Assembly (NCBI GenBank): GCA_900754495.1
Contig: CAAEDC010000089.1
Span: 1-5,525 of the forward strand
Source: Eggerthellaceae bacterium
Lineage (GTDB): Bacteria > Actinomycetota > Coriobacteriia > Coriobacteriales > Eggerthellaceae
Length of the DNA: 5,525 bases
Direction: 5' to 3'
Shown here: one piece after another, positions 1-5,411 of the stretch
Position numbering within the stretch: position 1 is the first letter of the stretch
Layout of the letters: each line of letters starts with the position of its first letter
The notes under the pieces: model-generated
Told to the model about the DNA's origin: nothing
Databases searched by the model: none
The model's input: only the letters and a program-made list of their open reading frames with translations
Position numbers and translations under genes: made by a program

Positions 1-291
1 GGAGCGCACGCGCGCCGGGGGCACGAAGTCGGCGAGCTGCTCCTCGGACAGGATCACGAGCAGCGTGCCGTTGCCGTCGGCGACGAGCATGTCCTCGGCC
101 GCCGCCACGCCCGCGGCGACGTCGCCGCGCACCTCGTAGATGACCAGATCGTAGCCGGGATGCTTCACCAGGAGGTTCTTGAACTGCAGCGACGACCCCG
201 CGGCGACCTCCACGTCGAGCGCCGAGAGGACCTGCTGGAACTTATGGGCGTTGTCGAGGCTGTCCGCAACGAATATGACCGACTTCTTCAT
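1..291 (-). CDS. Receiver-like response regulator, N-terminal part (probable ANTAR-type regulator)
   Basis: Only the first 97 codons are inside the window; the gene continues past position 1. The start is the ATG at 291-289, preceded by a strong RBS (GGGGAGGAGG, 309-300) with 8 nt spacing. The fragment reads as a CheY-like receiver fold: beta-1 VIFVAD (residues 5-10), beta-3 YDLVIYE (47-53) and beta-4 LLVILS (77-82). The acidic pocket is degenerate: Ala9 and Asp10 replace the usual acidic pair, Glu53 sits where the phospho-accepting Asp is expected, and Ser82 fills the conserved Thr/Ser position. It starts 34 nt after the glnA stop, so the two are probably cotranscribed. In clostridia and relatives the gene next to glnA is often an ANTAR antiterminator of the NitR type; I infer the same here, but the RNA-binding domain is not visible. 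It could also be a stand-alone pseudo-receiver. Confidence 0.75.
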   Translation of the reverse strand, partial: MKKSVIFVADSLDNAHKFQQVLSALDVEVAAGSSLQFKNLLVKHPGYDLVIYEVRGDVAAGVAAAEDMLVADGNGTLLVILSEEQLADFVPPARVRS

Positions 292-325
292 CGCGCTCGC
301 CTCCTCCCCTCATCCGCGGCGCCCA

Positions 326-1636
326 TCAGAGCACCGCCAGGTAGCGATCGCGCTCCCACTGGGACACGCTGCTTTGGTAGGATCCCCACTCCTCGCGCTT
401 GGCGTCCACGAGGTAGCGGTGGATGTGGTCGCCCAGCGTCCGGCGCATCAGATCCGACGCCTCGAACAGCTCGATCGCCTCGCCCAGGTTGCGCGGCAGC
501 GAGCGGGCGTCCTGCGCGCCGGCGTCGGCGGGGGGCATGAGGGTGAGCCCCTCCTCGATGCCCGCGAGGCCGGCGGCCAGCATCACGGCGAACGCGAGAT
601 AGGGGTTCGCGGCGGGATCGGGGCTGCGCAGCTCGATGCGGCAGGTGCGCTCGCGGTTGGGGCGGTAGCCCGGGATGCGCACGAGGCTCGTGCGGTCGGT
701 GCGCGCCCACGACAGCTGGACCGGCGCCTTGCCGTCTCCCACCAGGCGCTTGTAGGAGTTGACGGTCTGGTTGGTCACCAGGCAGAACTCCGGCGCGTAC
801 TTGAGCAGGCCGGCGATGTAGCTTTTCGCGAGGGACGACAGGCACAGGCCCTCGGGATCCTTCGGATCGAAGAACGCGTTGCGGCCGTCGAGGTCGAACA
901 GGCTCTGGTGCACATGCATGGCGCTGCCCGGGGCGTCCGAGAGGGGCTTGGGCATGAAGGAGGCGTGCACGCCGTGCTTGATGGCGATCTCCTTGACGAC
1001 CATCTTGTAGGTCATGACGGCGTCCGCCATGGACAGCGCCTCGTCGTAGCGCAGGTCGATCTCATGCTGCGAGGGGCCGAGCTCGTGGTGCGAGTACTCG
1101 ACGGGGATGCCCATCTTCTCGAGCGTGAGGACGGTGTCGCGGCGCAGGTCGCTCGCGTAATCGAGCGTGGTGAGGTCGAAGTAGCCGCCGGTGTCGAGCA
1201 CCTCGGTGCCCGCGGGGTCCTTGAAGTAGTAGTACTCGAGCTCGGGGCCGACGTTGAAGATGTAGCCCATGTCCGCGGCGCGCTCGACGGTGCGCGCGAG
1301 CACGTGGCGCGGATCGCCCTCGAACGGCGCGCCGTCGGGACGGCGGATGTCGCAGAACATGCGCGCGACCGCGTTGGACTCGGGCCGCCACGGCAGGACC
1401 TGGAACGTGGAGGCGTCGGGGAACGCCAGCATGTCGGATTCCTTCTCGAGCGCGAATCCCTCGATGCAGCTGCCGTCGAAGCCCATGCCGTCGGCGAACG
1501 CGTTGTCGAGCTCGCTGGGGATGACGGCGAAGGACTTCATGTTGCCCATGACGTCGGTGAACCAGAAGCGCACGAAGTGCACGTCGCGGCTCTTGATGGT
1601 TTTGAGCACGAAGTCCTGCTGCGGATTGGGGGTCAT
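326..1636 (-). CDS. glnA: Glutamine synthetase type I
   Basis: Cytoplasmic enzyme joining glutamate and ammonium to glutamine with ATP; the family forms dodecamers. The product is 436 aa, the short GSI-alpha size. The ATG at 1636-1634 is chosen because AGGAAAGG (1653-1645) lies 8 nt upstream and MTPNPQQ begins where family members begin; the open frame extends to 1720, but the extra 28 residues are Arg/Ala-rich leader translation. Visible motifs are the GFDGSCIEGF latch (52-61), metal ligands Glu132, Glu134, Glu185, Glu192 and His241, the ATP loop KPLSDAPGSAMHVHQS (230-245), NSYKRLV (293-299), IELRSPDPAANPYL (334-347) and the C-terminal SQWERDRYL. The GSI-beta adenylylation Tyr is absent (Thr365 in that region). 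Oddities are Lys303 where the flap Glu is expected, Leu63 where Bacillus has Arg62, and Cys57 in the usual DGSS. The family and general role are certain; full synthetase activity is less so because of Lys303. Confidence 0.96.
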   Translation of the reverse strand: MTPNPQQDFVLKTIKSRDVHFVRFWFTDVMGNMKSFAVIPSELDNAFADGMGFDGSCIEGFALEKESDMLAFPDASTFQVLPWRPESNAVARMFCDIRRPDGAPFEGDPRHVLARTVERAADMGYIFNVGPELEYYYFKDPAGTEVLDTGGYFDLTTLDYASDLRRDTVLTLEKMGIPVEYSHHELGPSQHEIDLRYDEALSMADAVMTYKMVVKEIAIKHGVHASFMPKPLSDAPGSAMHVHQSLFDLDGRNAFFDPKDPEGLCLSSLAKSYIAGLLKYAPEFCLVTNQTVNSYKRLVGDGKAPVQLSWARTDRTSLVRIPGYRPNRERTCRIELRSPDPAANPYLAFAVMLAAGLAGIEEGLTLMPPADAGAQDARSLPRNLGEAIELFEASDLMRRTLGDHIHRYLVDAKREEWGSYQSSVSQWERDRYLAVL

Positions 1637-1644
1637 CGCCTGGT

Positions 1645-1667
1645 CCTTTCCTCGAAGGCGTTGCCTT
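1645..1667 (-). promoter_or_regulatory. glnA ribosome binding site with an adjacent small hairpin
   Basis: On the minus strand AAGGC-AAC-GCCTT (1667-1655) forms a 5-bp stem with a 3-nt loop, directly before the RBS GAGGAAAGG (1653-1645). Such a hairpin beside the RBS could affect translation. This is a positional suggestion only; the stem is short. Confidence 0.3.
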
Positions 1668-1794
1668 GCGGCGGGATGCGCGGCGCGCCGGCCTCGCAAA
1701 GACGCGGAGCGGGCGCCCATGCGGAAAGCGCGTTTCGGCCCGCCGCGCCGCTGCCGACGCGGCGGAAGGCGCGCTCCCCCGCCTATGACCGACC

Positions 1795-1800
1795 AGTATA
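1795..1800 (-). promoter_or_regulatory. Candidate -10 element for glnA
   Basis: The minus strand reads TATACT (5 of 6 to the sigma-70 consensus) just after the metQ terminator. No good -35 lies 16-18 bp upstream; TTAACG at 1826-1821 is 20 bp away. If used, the glnA leader would be about 150 nt, very GC-rich, with several short stems. I looked there for the paired A..G.. hexaloop hairpins bound by ANTAR proteins and did not find a convincing pair. Confidence 0.4.
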
Positions 1801-1824
1801 GCGTGAAAAGTTTGCGAGCGCGTT

Positions 1825-1852
1825 AAAAAGGGCCCGGTCGAAGACCGAGCCC
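1825..1852 (-). terminator. Intrinsic terminator of metQ
   Basis: The minus-strand RNA reads GGGCUCGGUC, loop UUC, GACCGGGCCC, then UUUUU: a 10-bp stem with one G-U pair and an immediate U tract. It lies 42 nt past the metQ stop codon and separates the methionine-uptake genes from glnA. Confidence 0.9.
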
Positions 1853-1894
1853 TCCGTCATCGCGCTTGCGCGCCGTTTCCCAGCCGGAAGCCGC

Positions 1895-2755
1895 TTACTG
1901 CAGGCCCTCCAGCGAGGTGGTCTTGCCGGGGTAGAGGCCCAGCGGCTCGAAGTGGATGCCGCCGGCGTTGGCAAGATCGGTGCCGTTCTGCTCGTTGTAG
2001 TCGTTCAGGTACGAGATGTGCTGGAAGTAGTTGGCGTCCAGCTCGCCGTCGGTGACGGCGACGTTGGGCTGGATGTAGTCGTTGAACTCGGTCACCTCGA
2101 GCGTCCAGCCCTTGGCGGCCAGCAGATCGGAGACCTGGGCGAGGATCTCGGCGTGGGGAGCCGGGGAGGCGCCTACCTTGATGGTGGTGTCGTCGCCGGT
2201 GGCCTCGGGGATGGCGTCGTCGGAGACGACGTCGGCGACCATCACGACGCTGCCGTTGTAGGTGGCGTCGATGTAGTCCTTGACGGTCTGGGTGGACAGG
2301 GCCGCCACGAGCGCCTGGATCTTGGGCGTGCTCTCGTCGCCCGCGCGGCACGCGACGACGTTTTGGTAGATGTCGGCGGCCTCGGAGTCGGTCGCCTCGA
2401 CGGCCAGCGTGGAGGACGTGTCGAGGCCCGCGCCGATGGCGTAGTTGCCGTTGATCACGGCCATGTCGAGATCGGGCAGCGAGGTGGGCAGCGACGCGGC
2501 CTCCATCTCGACGATCTCGATGTTGTGCGGGTTGTCGGCGATGTCGTTCTTGGTCGCCTGCAGGCCCGCGCCGTCCTCGAGCGTCAGCAGACCCTCGTCC
2601 TGCAGCAGCAGCAGTGCGCGCGCCTCGTTGGTCGGGTCGGACGGAACGCCGATCTTGACGCTTTGGGAGCCGCCGCCGCAGCCCACCAGGGCGACCAGCG
2701 CGGCACCCGCGATCGCCGCGGTCGCCACCGCCTTCGCCAGTTTGATCTTCTTCAT
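1895..2755 (-). CDS. metQ: MetQ/NlpA-family methionine-binding lipoprotein, circularly permuted
   Basis: Substrate-binding lipoprotein of the methionine ABC importer, 286 aa, anchored outside the membrane. The ATG at 2755-2753 is chosen because AGGAAGGGG lies 6 nt upstream and the signal peptide starts MKKIKLAK; a GTG at 2779 would only add an unlikely leader. Residues 1-25 are a signal peptide ending in the lipobox LVGC, with lipidated Cys26. Family blocks are all present but in swapped order. First comes the usual C-terminal half: VPSDPTNEARALLLL (37-51), DGAGLQAT (61-68), AVINGNYA (99-106) and GDESTPKIQALV (139-150). A linker follows (173-190), then the usual N-terminal half: IKVGASPAPHAEIL (192-205), EFNDYIQPN (223-231), GELDANYFQH (237-246) and HFEPLGLY (268-275), stopping at SLEGLQ. 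Both halves are single copy and the frame is unbroken. It follows metNI, probably with its own promoter. Family assignment is very secure; that methionine is the ligand follows from family and operon. Confidence 0.95.
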   Translation of the reverse strand: MKKIKLAKAVATAAIAGAALVALVGCGGGSQSVKIGVPSDPTNEARALLLLQDEGLLTLEDGAGLQATKNDIADNPHNIEIVEMEAASLPTSLPDLDMAVINGNYAIGAGLDTSSTLAVEATDSEAADIYQNVVACRAGDESTPKIQALVAALSTQTVKDYIDATYNGSVVMVADVVSDDAIPEATGDDTTIKVGASPAPHAEILAQVSDLLAAKGWTLEVTEFNDYIQPNVAVTDGELDANYFQHISYLNDYNEQNGTDLANAGGIHFEPLGLYPGKTTSLEGLQ

Positions 2756-2793
2756 AGAAATCCCCTTCCTATTCACCAAAACGGTTGTTTCAG

Positions 2794-2802
2794 CTTATAC
2801 CA
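2794..2802 (-). promoter_or_regulatory. Extended -10 promoter for metQ
   Basis: The minus strand reads TGG-TATAAG, an extended -10 (TGn plus 5 of 6 of TATAAT). Transcription would start near 2787, giving a leader of about 31 nt before the metQ ATG. No clear -35 is visible, which is acceptable for an extended -10. This would let metQ be expressed separately from, and above, metNI. Confidence 0.5.
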
Positions 2803-2831
2803 TCAAATCAAAACCGGGTTTCCAACATGTT

Positions 2832-2864
2832 TCCGATACGGCAGAGAATAGCTCCGAAACGGCA
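2832..2864 (-). repeat. Tandem 12-bp operator-like repeat upstream of metQ
   Basis: On the minus strand TGCCGTTTCGGA (2864-2853) and TGCCGTATCGGA (2843-2832) match at 11 of 12 positions and are 21 bp apart, about two helical turns. Each has a CCG-NNN-CGG core with dyad symmetry. They lie about 45-77 bp upstream of the inferred metQ transcription start, a usual place for activator sites. An AACATGTT palindrome (2824-2831) is directly adjacent. The binding protein is unknown. Confidence 0.45.
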
Positions 2865-2911
2865 AAAGAAGCCTCGCCTTACGTCTTCCCGGTCGTTCGT
2901 TACGTCAGCGA

Positions 2912-3012
2912 GGGCGTCTCCGGTGCCCGAGATTCGTGGGATCGCGGAGGCGAAGCGTACTTAGGTACGCGAGTCTCCGGGATCGCGCGAAGATCGGGTG
3001 CCGGAGGCGGCC
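2912..3012. repeat. Long imperfect palindrome (about 100 nt) between metI and metQ
   Basis: Arms 2918-2949 and 2975-3006 align without gaps over 32 positions: 25 Watson-Crick pairs, 3 G-T pairs and 4 mismatches. A perfect 6-bp tip follows, GCGTAC-TTAG-GTACGC (2955-2970), and pairing extends weakly outward to 2912/3012. Read as plus-strand RNA, the G-T pairs become G-U wobbles and two mismatches become tandem G-A pairs (2931-2932 with 2992-2993); read as minus strand they become A-C and C-T mismatches. No U tract follows on either strand, so it does not look like a standard terminator. It could be an intra-operon mRNA structure, a dispersed palindromic repeat or part of an antisense RNA. Confidence 0.75.
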
Positions 3013-3025
3013 GCAGCGTCGGCCG
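3008..3025. other. Short GC-rich hairpin in the metI-metQ spacer
   Basis: CGGCCG occurs at 3008-3013 and 3020-3025, separated by 6 nt, so either strand can form a 6-bp stem with a 6-nt loop. It sits exactly between the metI-stop hairpin and the long palindrome, making three consecutive stems. Confidence 0.4.
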
Positions 3026-3053
3026 GTTCCGGCGGCTGGCAAGCCGTCGGAAC
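3026..3053. other. Strong hairpin abutting the metI stop codon
   Basis: Arms 3026-3037 and 3042-3053 form a 12-bp stem with a 4-nt loop (GGCA on the plus strand). One position is G-U as plus-strand RNA and A-C as minus-strand RNA. The stem includes the last base of the metI stop codon. Without a U tract it may act as a 3'-end protecting or attenuating structure for metNI mRNA. Confidence 0.6.
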
Positions 3054-3730
3054 TATCGGTTGCGGCGGTCGATCTTGCGGGCGAGGATGTCGCCGGCGCT
3101 CTGGAACACCTGCACGAGCACGATGCACAGGATGACCGCGGCGATCATGACGTCGTCCTGGTAGCGCTGGTAGCCGTAGCGGATGGCGATGTCGCCCAGG
3201 CCGCCCGCGCCGACGGTGCCCGCCATGGCGGAGTAGCCGAACAGCGTGATGAACGTGATGGACACGCCGCGGATGAGCGAGGGCAGGCTCTCGCGCAGAA
3301 ACACCTTGATGACGATCTGCCACACGCTGGCGCCGAAGCTCTGCGCCGCCTCAACGAGGCCGCCGTCGACCTCGGCAAGGCTCTGCTCGACCATGCGGCC
3401 GACGAACGGCGCCGCAGCGACGATCAGGGGCACGATGGCGCCGGGGACGCCGAGCGAGGTTCCCACGACCCAGCGCGTGAATGGGATGAGCGCCACGAGC
3501 AGGATGATGAACGGGATCGAGCGGCCGATGTTGACGATCCAGCCGAGCACGGCGTTGAGCGCCTTGTGGGGGCGCAGGCCGTTCGGAGCGGTGACCACGA
3601 GCAGCACGCCCAGCGGGATGCCGATGATATAGGCACCCAGCGTGGCAACGACCGTCATGACGATGGTATCCCAGGTGCCCTGGGCGAGCAGCAGACCGTA
3701 TTCGTCGAAGAAAGATGCCAGGAAATCCAT
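3053..3730 (-). CDS. metI: Methionine ABC transporter permease
   Basis: Integral membrane channel subunit of the MetNIQ importer, 225 aa, close to the usual 217-220. The start is the ATG at 3730-3728 (MDFLASFF), 4 nt after the metN stop; its RBS AGGGAGG (3744-3738) lies inside the last metN codons, so translation is probably coupled. The frame extends to 3778, but that adds only an Arg-rich leader. About five hydrophobic segments are visible, roughly at residues 20-47, 58-84, 93-112, 150-172 and 194-212. Family blocks include GRSIPFIILL (69-78), VGTSLG (89-94), APFVGRMVE (107-115), the cytoplasmic EAA coupling loop beginning EAAQSFGAS (127-135), GYSAMAGTVGAGGLGDIAIRYG (165-186, a signature of this family) and YQRYQDDVM. 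The EAA loop has LRESLP where many MetI proteins have a Pro before the Glu. The product is otherwise ordinary and intact. Confidence 0.97.
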   Translation of the reverse strand: MDFLASFFDEYGLLLAQGTWDTIVMTVVATLGAYIIGIPLGVLLVVTAPNGLRPHKALNAVLGWIVNIGRSIPFIILLVALIPFTRWVVGTSLGVPGAIVPLIVAAAPFVGRMVEQSLAEVDGGLVEAAQSFGASVWQIVIKVFLRESLPSLIRGVSITFITLFGYSAMAGTVGAGGLGDIAIRYGYQRYQDDVMIAAVILCIVLVQVFQSAGDILARKIDRRNR

Positions 3731-3734
3731 CGTG

Positions 3735-4607
3735 CTACCTCCCTTCCTCGACGGGTTCCGCCGCAGGATCATCCGCACACGGGGCCGTACCCGCGGAAGC
3801 CTTCGCCACAGGATCGCCCAACGGATCGGCAGCAGCGGGCTCGACCCACTCGTCGGGCACGCCCGACAGGCTGTCGTTCTGGATGAGTTCGCGCGTGACG
3901 GGGCTCTTCGGGTTGGAGAAGACCTCGGCGGTCGTCCCCTCCTCCACGATGCAGCCCGCGTCGATGACCGCGATACGGTTGCAGATCTTCTGCGCCACGG
4001 CGAGCGAGTGGGTGATGACGACCATCGTCACGCCGAGGCTGGCGTTGATCTCCTTGAGGAGTTTGAGGATCGAGACGGTCGTGCGCGTGTCGAGCGCGCT
4101 CGTGGCCTCGTCGCACAGCATGATCTTGGGGTTGTTGGCCAGCGCGCGGGCGATGGCGACGCGTTGCTGCTGGCCGCCGGAGAGCTGGCTGGGATAGCGG
4201 TCGGCCTTGTCGGCCAGCTCGACCACCTCGAGCAGCTCGCGGGCGCGCTTCTCACGCTCGCCCTTCGCCGCCCGGCGCAGCTCCAGCGGGAACGTCACGT
4301 TGCGCAGCACCGTGCGCTGCTGGAACAGGCTGAAGTTCTGGAAGATCATGCCGATGGAGGCGCGCAGCTCGAGCAGCTGCTTGCCGGAGAAGTCGGTGAC
4401 ATCGCGCCCGTCGATGAGGATCTTGCCCGACGTGGGGCGCTCGAGCAGGTTGATGCAGCGCACGAGCGTGGACTTGCCCGCGCCCGAGGCGCCGATGATG
4501 CCGAAGATGTCGCCGTCGTTGATGGTCAGGTTGACGTCGTCGAGCGCATGGTGCGCGGTATCCGACGACGCGTTATACGTTTTGCACAGGTGTTGAATCT
4601 CTATCAT
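3735..4607 (-). CDS. metN: Methionine ABC transporter ATP-binding protein, short form without the C-terminal sensor domain
   Basis: ATPase that powers methionine import through MetI, 290 aa. The ATG at 4607-4605 (MIEIQHLCKTY) matches the normal family N-terminus; a TTG at 4619 in frame is less likely. The RBS is weak (GGGA about 9 nt upstream). Motifs are Walker A GASGAGKST (39-47), Q-loop Gln90 (IFQNFSLF), signature LSGGQQQR (142-149), Walker B IMLCDE (162-167), D-loop SALD (170-173) and switch His200. The family's ATPase core ends near residue 247. Typical MetN proteins run to about 343 aa with a C-terminal NIL/ACT-like domain that binds methionine and inhibits transport; here residues 248-290 are only a Pro/Ala/Asp/Glu-rich tail. 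First gene of the metNI pair, 4 nt before metI. Identity rests on the motifs and on metI and metQ downstream. Confidence 0.96.
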   Translation of the reverse strand: MIEIQHLCKTYNASSDTAHHALDDVNLTINDGDIFGIIGASGAGKSTLVRCINLLERPTSGKILIDGRDVTDFSGKQLLELRASIGMIFQNFSLFQQRTVLRNVTFPLELRRAAKGEREKRARELLEVVELADKADRYPSQLSGGQQQRVAIARALANNPKIMLCDEATSALDTRTTVSILKLLKEINASLGVTMVVITHSLAVAQKICNRIAVIDAGCIVEEGTTAEVFSNPKSPVTRELIQNDSLSGVPDEWVEPAAADPLGDPVAKASAGTAPCADDPAAEPVEEGR

Positions 4608-4685
4608 GGTGCATCCCAAATGTTTCTCGTACCGTCACAGAACATGCGGAGGCGCCGCGGTGTGCGGCATCCGCGCCGAAACTAT

Positions 4686-4734
4686 GCCCGGGCCCCTGCT
4701 TTCACGCCGGAAGACCCAGGCTTGGGCATGCCCA
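4686..4734 (-). promoter_or_regulatory. Structured leader with 12-bp palindrome upstream of metN
   Basis: TGGGCATGCCCA (4723-4734) is a perfect 12-bp palindrome about 115 bp before the metN ATG. Further into the leader, GCCCGGGC (4686-4693) is another palindrome, and minus-strand GCCUGGG can pair with CCCGGGC with one G-U, giving a stem-loop around a 22-nt interior. The arrangement suits an operator or RNA leader, but I cannot match the conserved core of known SAM riboswitches, and no convincing metN promoter is visible. Confidence 0.3.
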
Positions 4735-4755
4735 TGCTATGTCCGAGCTGAAATT

Positions 4756-4771
4756 CCATACCGGGCTATGG
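4756..4771. other. Small inverted repeat upstream of metN
   Basis: CCATA (4756-4760) and TATGG (4767-4771) flank a 6-nt spacer, a 5-bp inverted repeat about 150 bp before metN. It may be an operator half-site pair or chance. Confidence 0.2.
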
Positions 4772-5411
4772 TACGGCAAGATGCGAGCGGTGTCGAGGGG
4801 GTGGATGGTATATACGGATGCGAGAGACCCGTCGTTCCTCTTTCTGCCCTTTCGATTTTTTCAATATGCCCGAAGGCATCTTCGCGTCGAAGCCGTATGC
4901 TGCAAGTGATCACTCCGACGCAAAACACCACACACTGCGCGGACGGCGATGATCGCACGCAGTTCGCGGAACGCATCGATTTCGCAAACGCTGCCAGAAC
5001 CGCACTCGCAGATGCAGAGTCTATTAATTGGCATTTCGATTATGCAAGAACGCCAGATCCGAAGAATCACTCCTTGCCGCTCTTCTTCGCGAATACTACA
5101 AGGGCGTCTAAGATAATCTCACACCCTTCCTCAGCCGTTTAATGCGACACTAGATTGCCGACGCCCAACGTTACCCCGCGTCGCATCCTCAACTATCCCG
5201 TTACACGAGGTCGAACGCCAGCCATCGGCTTGGTCGACGGGGTGCCTAATCAGTTTTAAGGTATTACTGACGCTTTTAAACGAGCCTTGTCTGCGCAATA
5301 GCAAATTGAACTCTATCTCGTAAGCGCTCTGCTGATGATTCTCCATCCGCATCACCGACGGAATGTCATCGGCCTCGTTATGTTGCATTTTTCCAGGAAC
5401 CTCACTACTGG

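Larger units (their letters stand above)
4608..5411. other. Gene-poor, more A+T-rich region upstream of metN
   Basis: I see no confident gene, tRNA or riboswitch in these roughly 800 nt. GC content drops visibly from about 4840 onward. Open frames exist but are unconvincing: a plus-strand frame closing at 5142 (Met near 4899), and a minus-strand frame at 5388-5131 (85 aa from MQHNEADD) without a good RBS. A short minus-strand stretch reading AEEGCEIILDALVVFAKKSG (starting near 5140) looks protein-like but has stops on both sides, which would fit the tail of a decayed gene. A UUCG-capped hairpin (4866-4879, minus strand) is present without a U tract. Confidence 0.5.

Noticed and set aside
1637..1720. 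Upstream in-frame start for glnA giving 464 aa
   Set aside because: The extra residues are Arg/Ala-rich and non-conserved, while the ATG at 1636 has a strong RBS and the expected family N-terminus.
1637..1794. ANTAR dual-hexaloop target in the glnA leader
   Set aside because: Stems such as GCCGC/GCGGC have a 7-nt loop and others lack the A1/G4 loop bases; no convincing pair.
179..1801. Long plus-strand open frame of 540 codons
   Set aside because: It is antisense to glnA. Its composition (Val/Ala/Asp/Glu/Arg/His runs without motifs) is typical of the complement of a GC-rich gene, and glnA has clear motifs on the other strand.
1895..2755. metQ as two partial genes or a simple assembly error
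   Set aside because: One uninterrupted frame with a single signal peptide, RBS, stop and terminator. The swap falls at a domain boundary and each half is present once, which is unlikely for a random misassembly, though reads would be needed to exclude it fully.
1952..2851. Plus-strand open frame of 299 codons over metQ
   Set aside because: Low-complexity Val/Gly/Asp/Leu translation opposite metQ; a shadow frame with no RBS or recognisable domain.
3642..4751. Plus-strand open frame of 369 codons over metN
   Set aside because: Shadow of metN, whose Walker A, signature and Walker B motifs are unmistakable on the minus strand.
4608..4860. SAM riboswitch or T-box upstream of metN
   Set aside because: I did not find the conserved core of SAM-I/SAM-IV or a T-box sequence; the stems present do not match these patterns.
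4866..4879. UUCG-capped hairpin as a terminator
   Set aside because: No U tract follows on the minus strand, and on the plus strand the T run lies on the wrong side.
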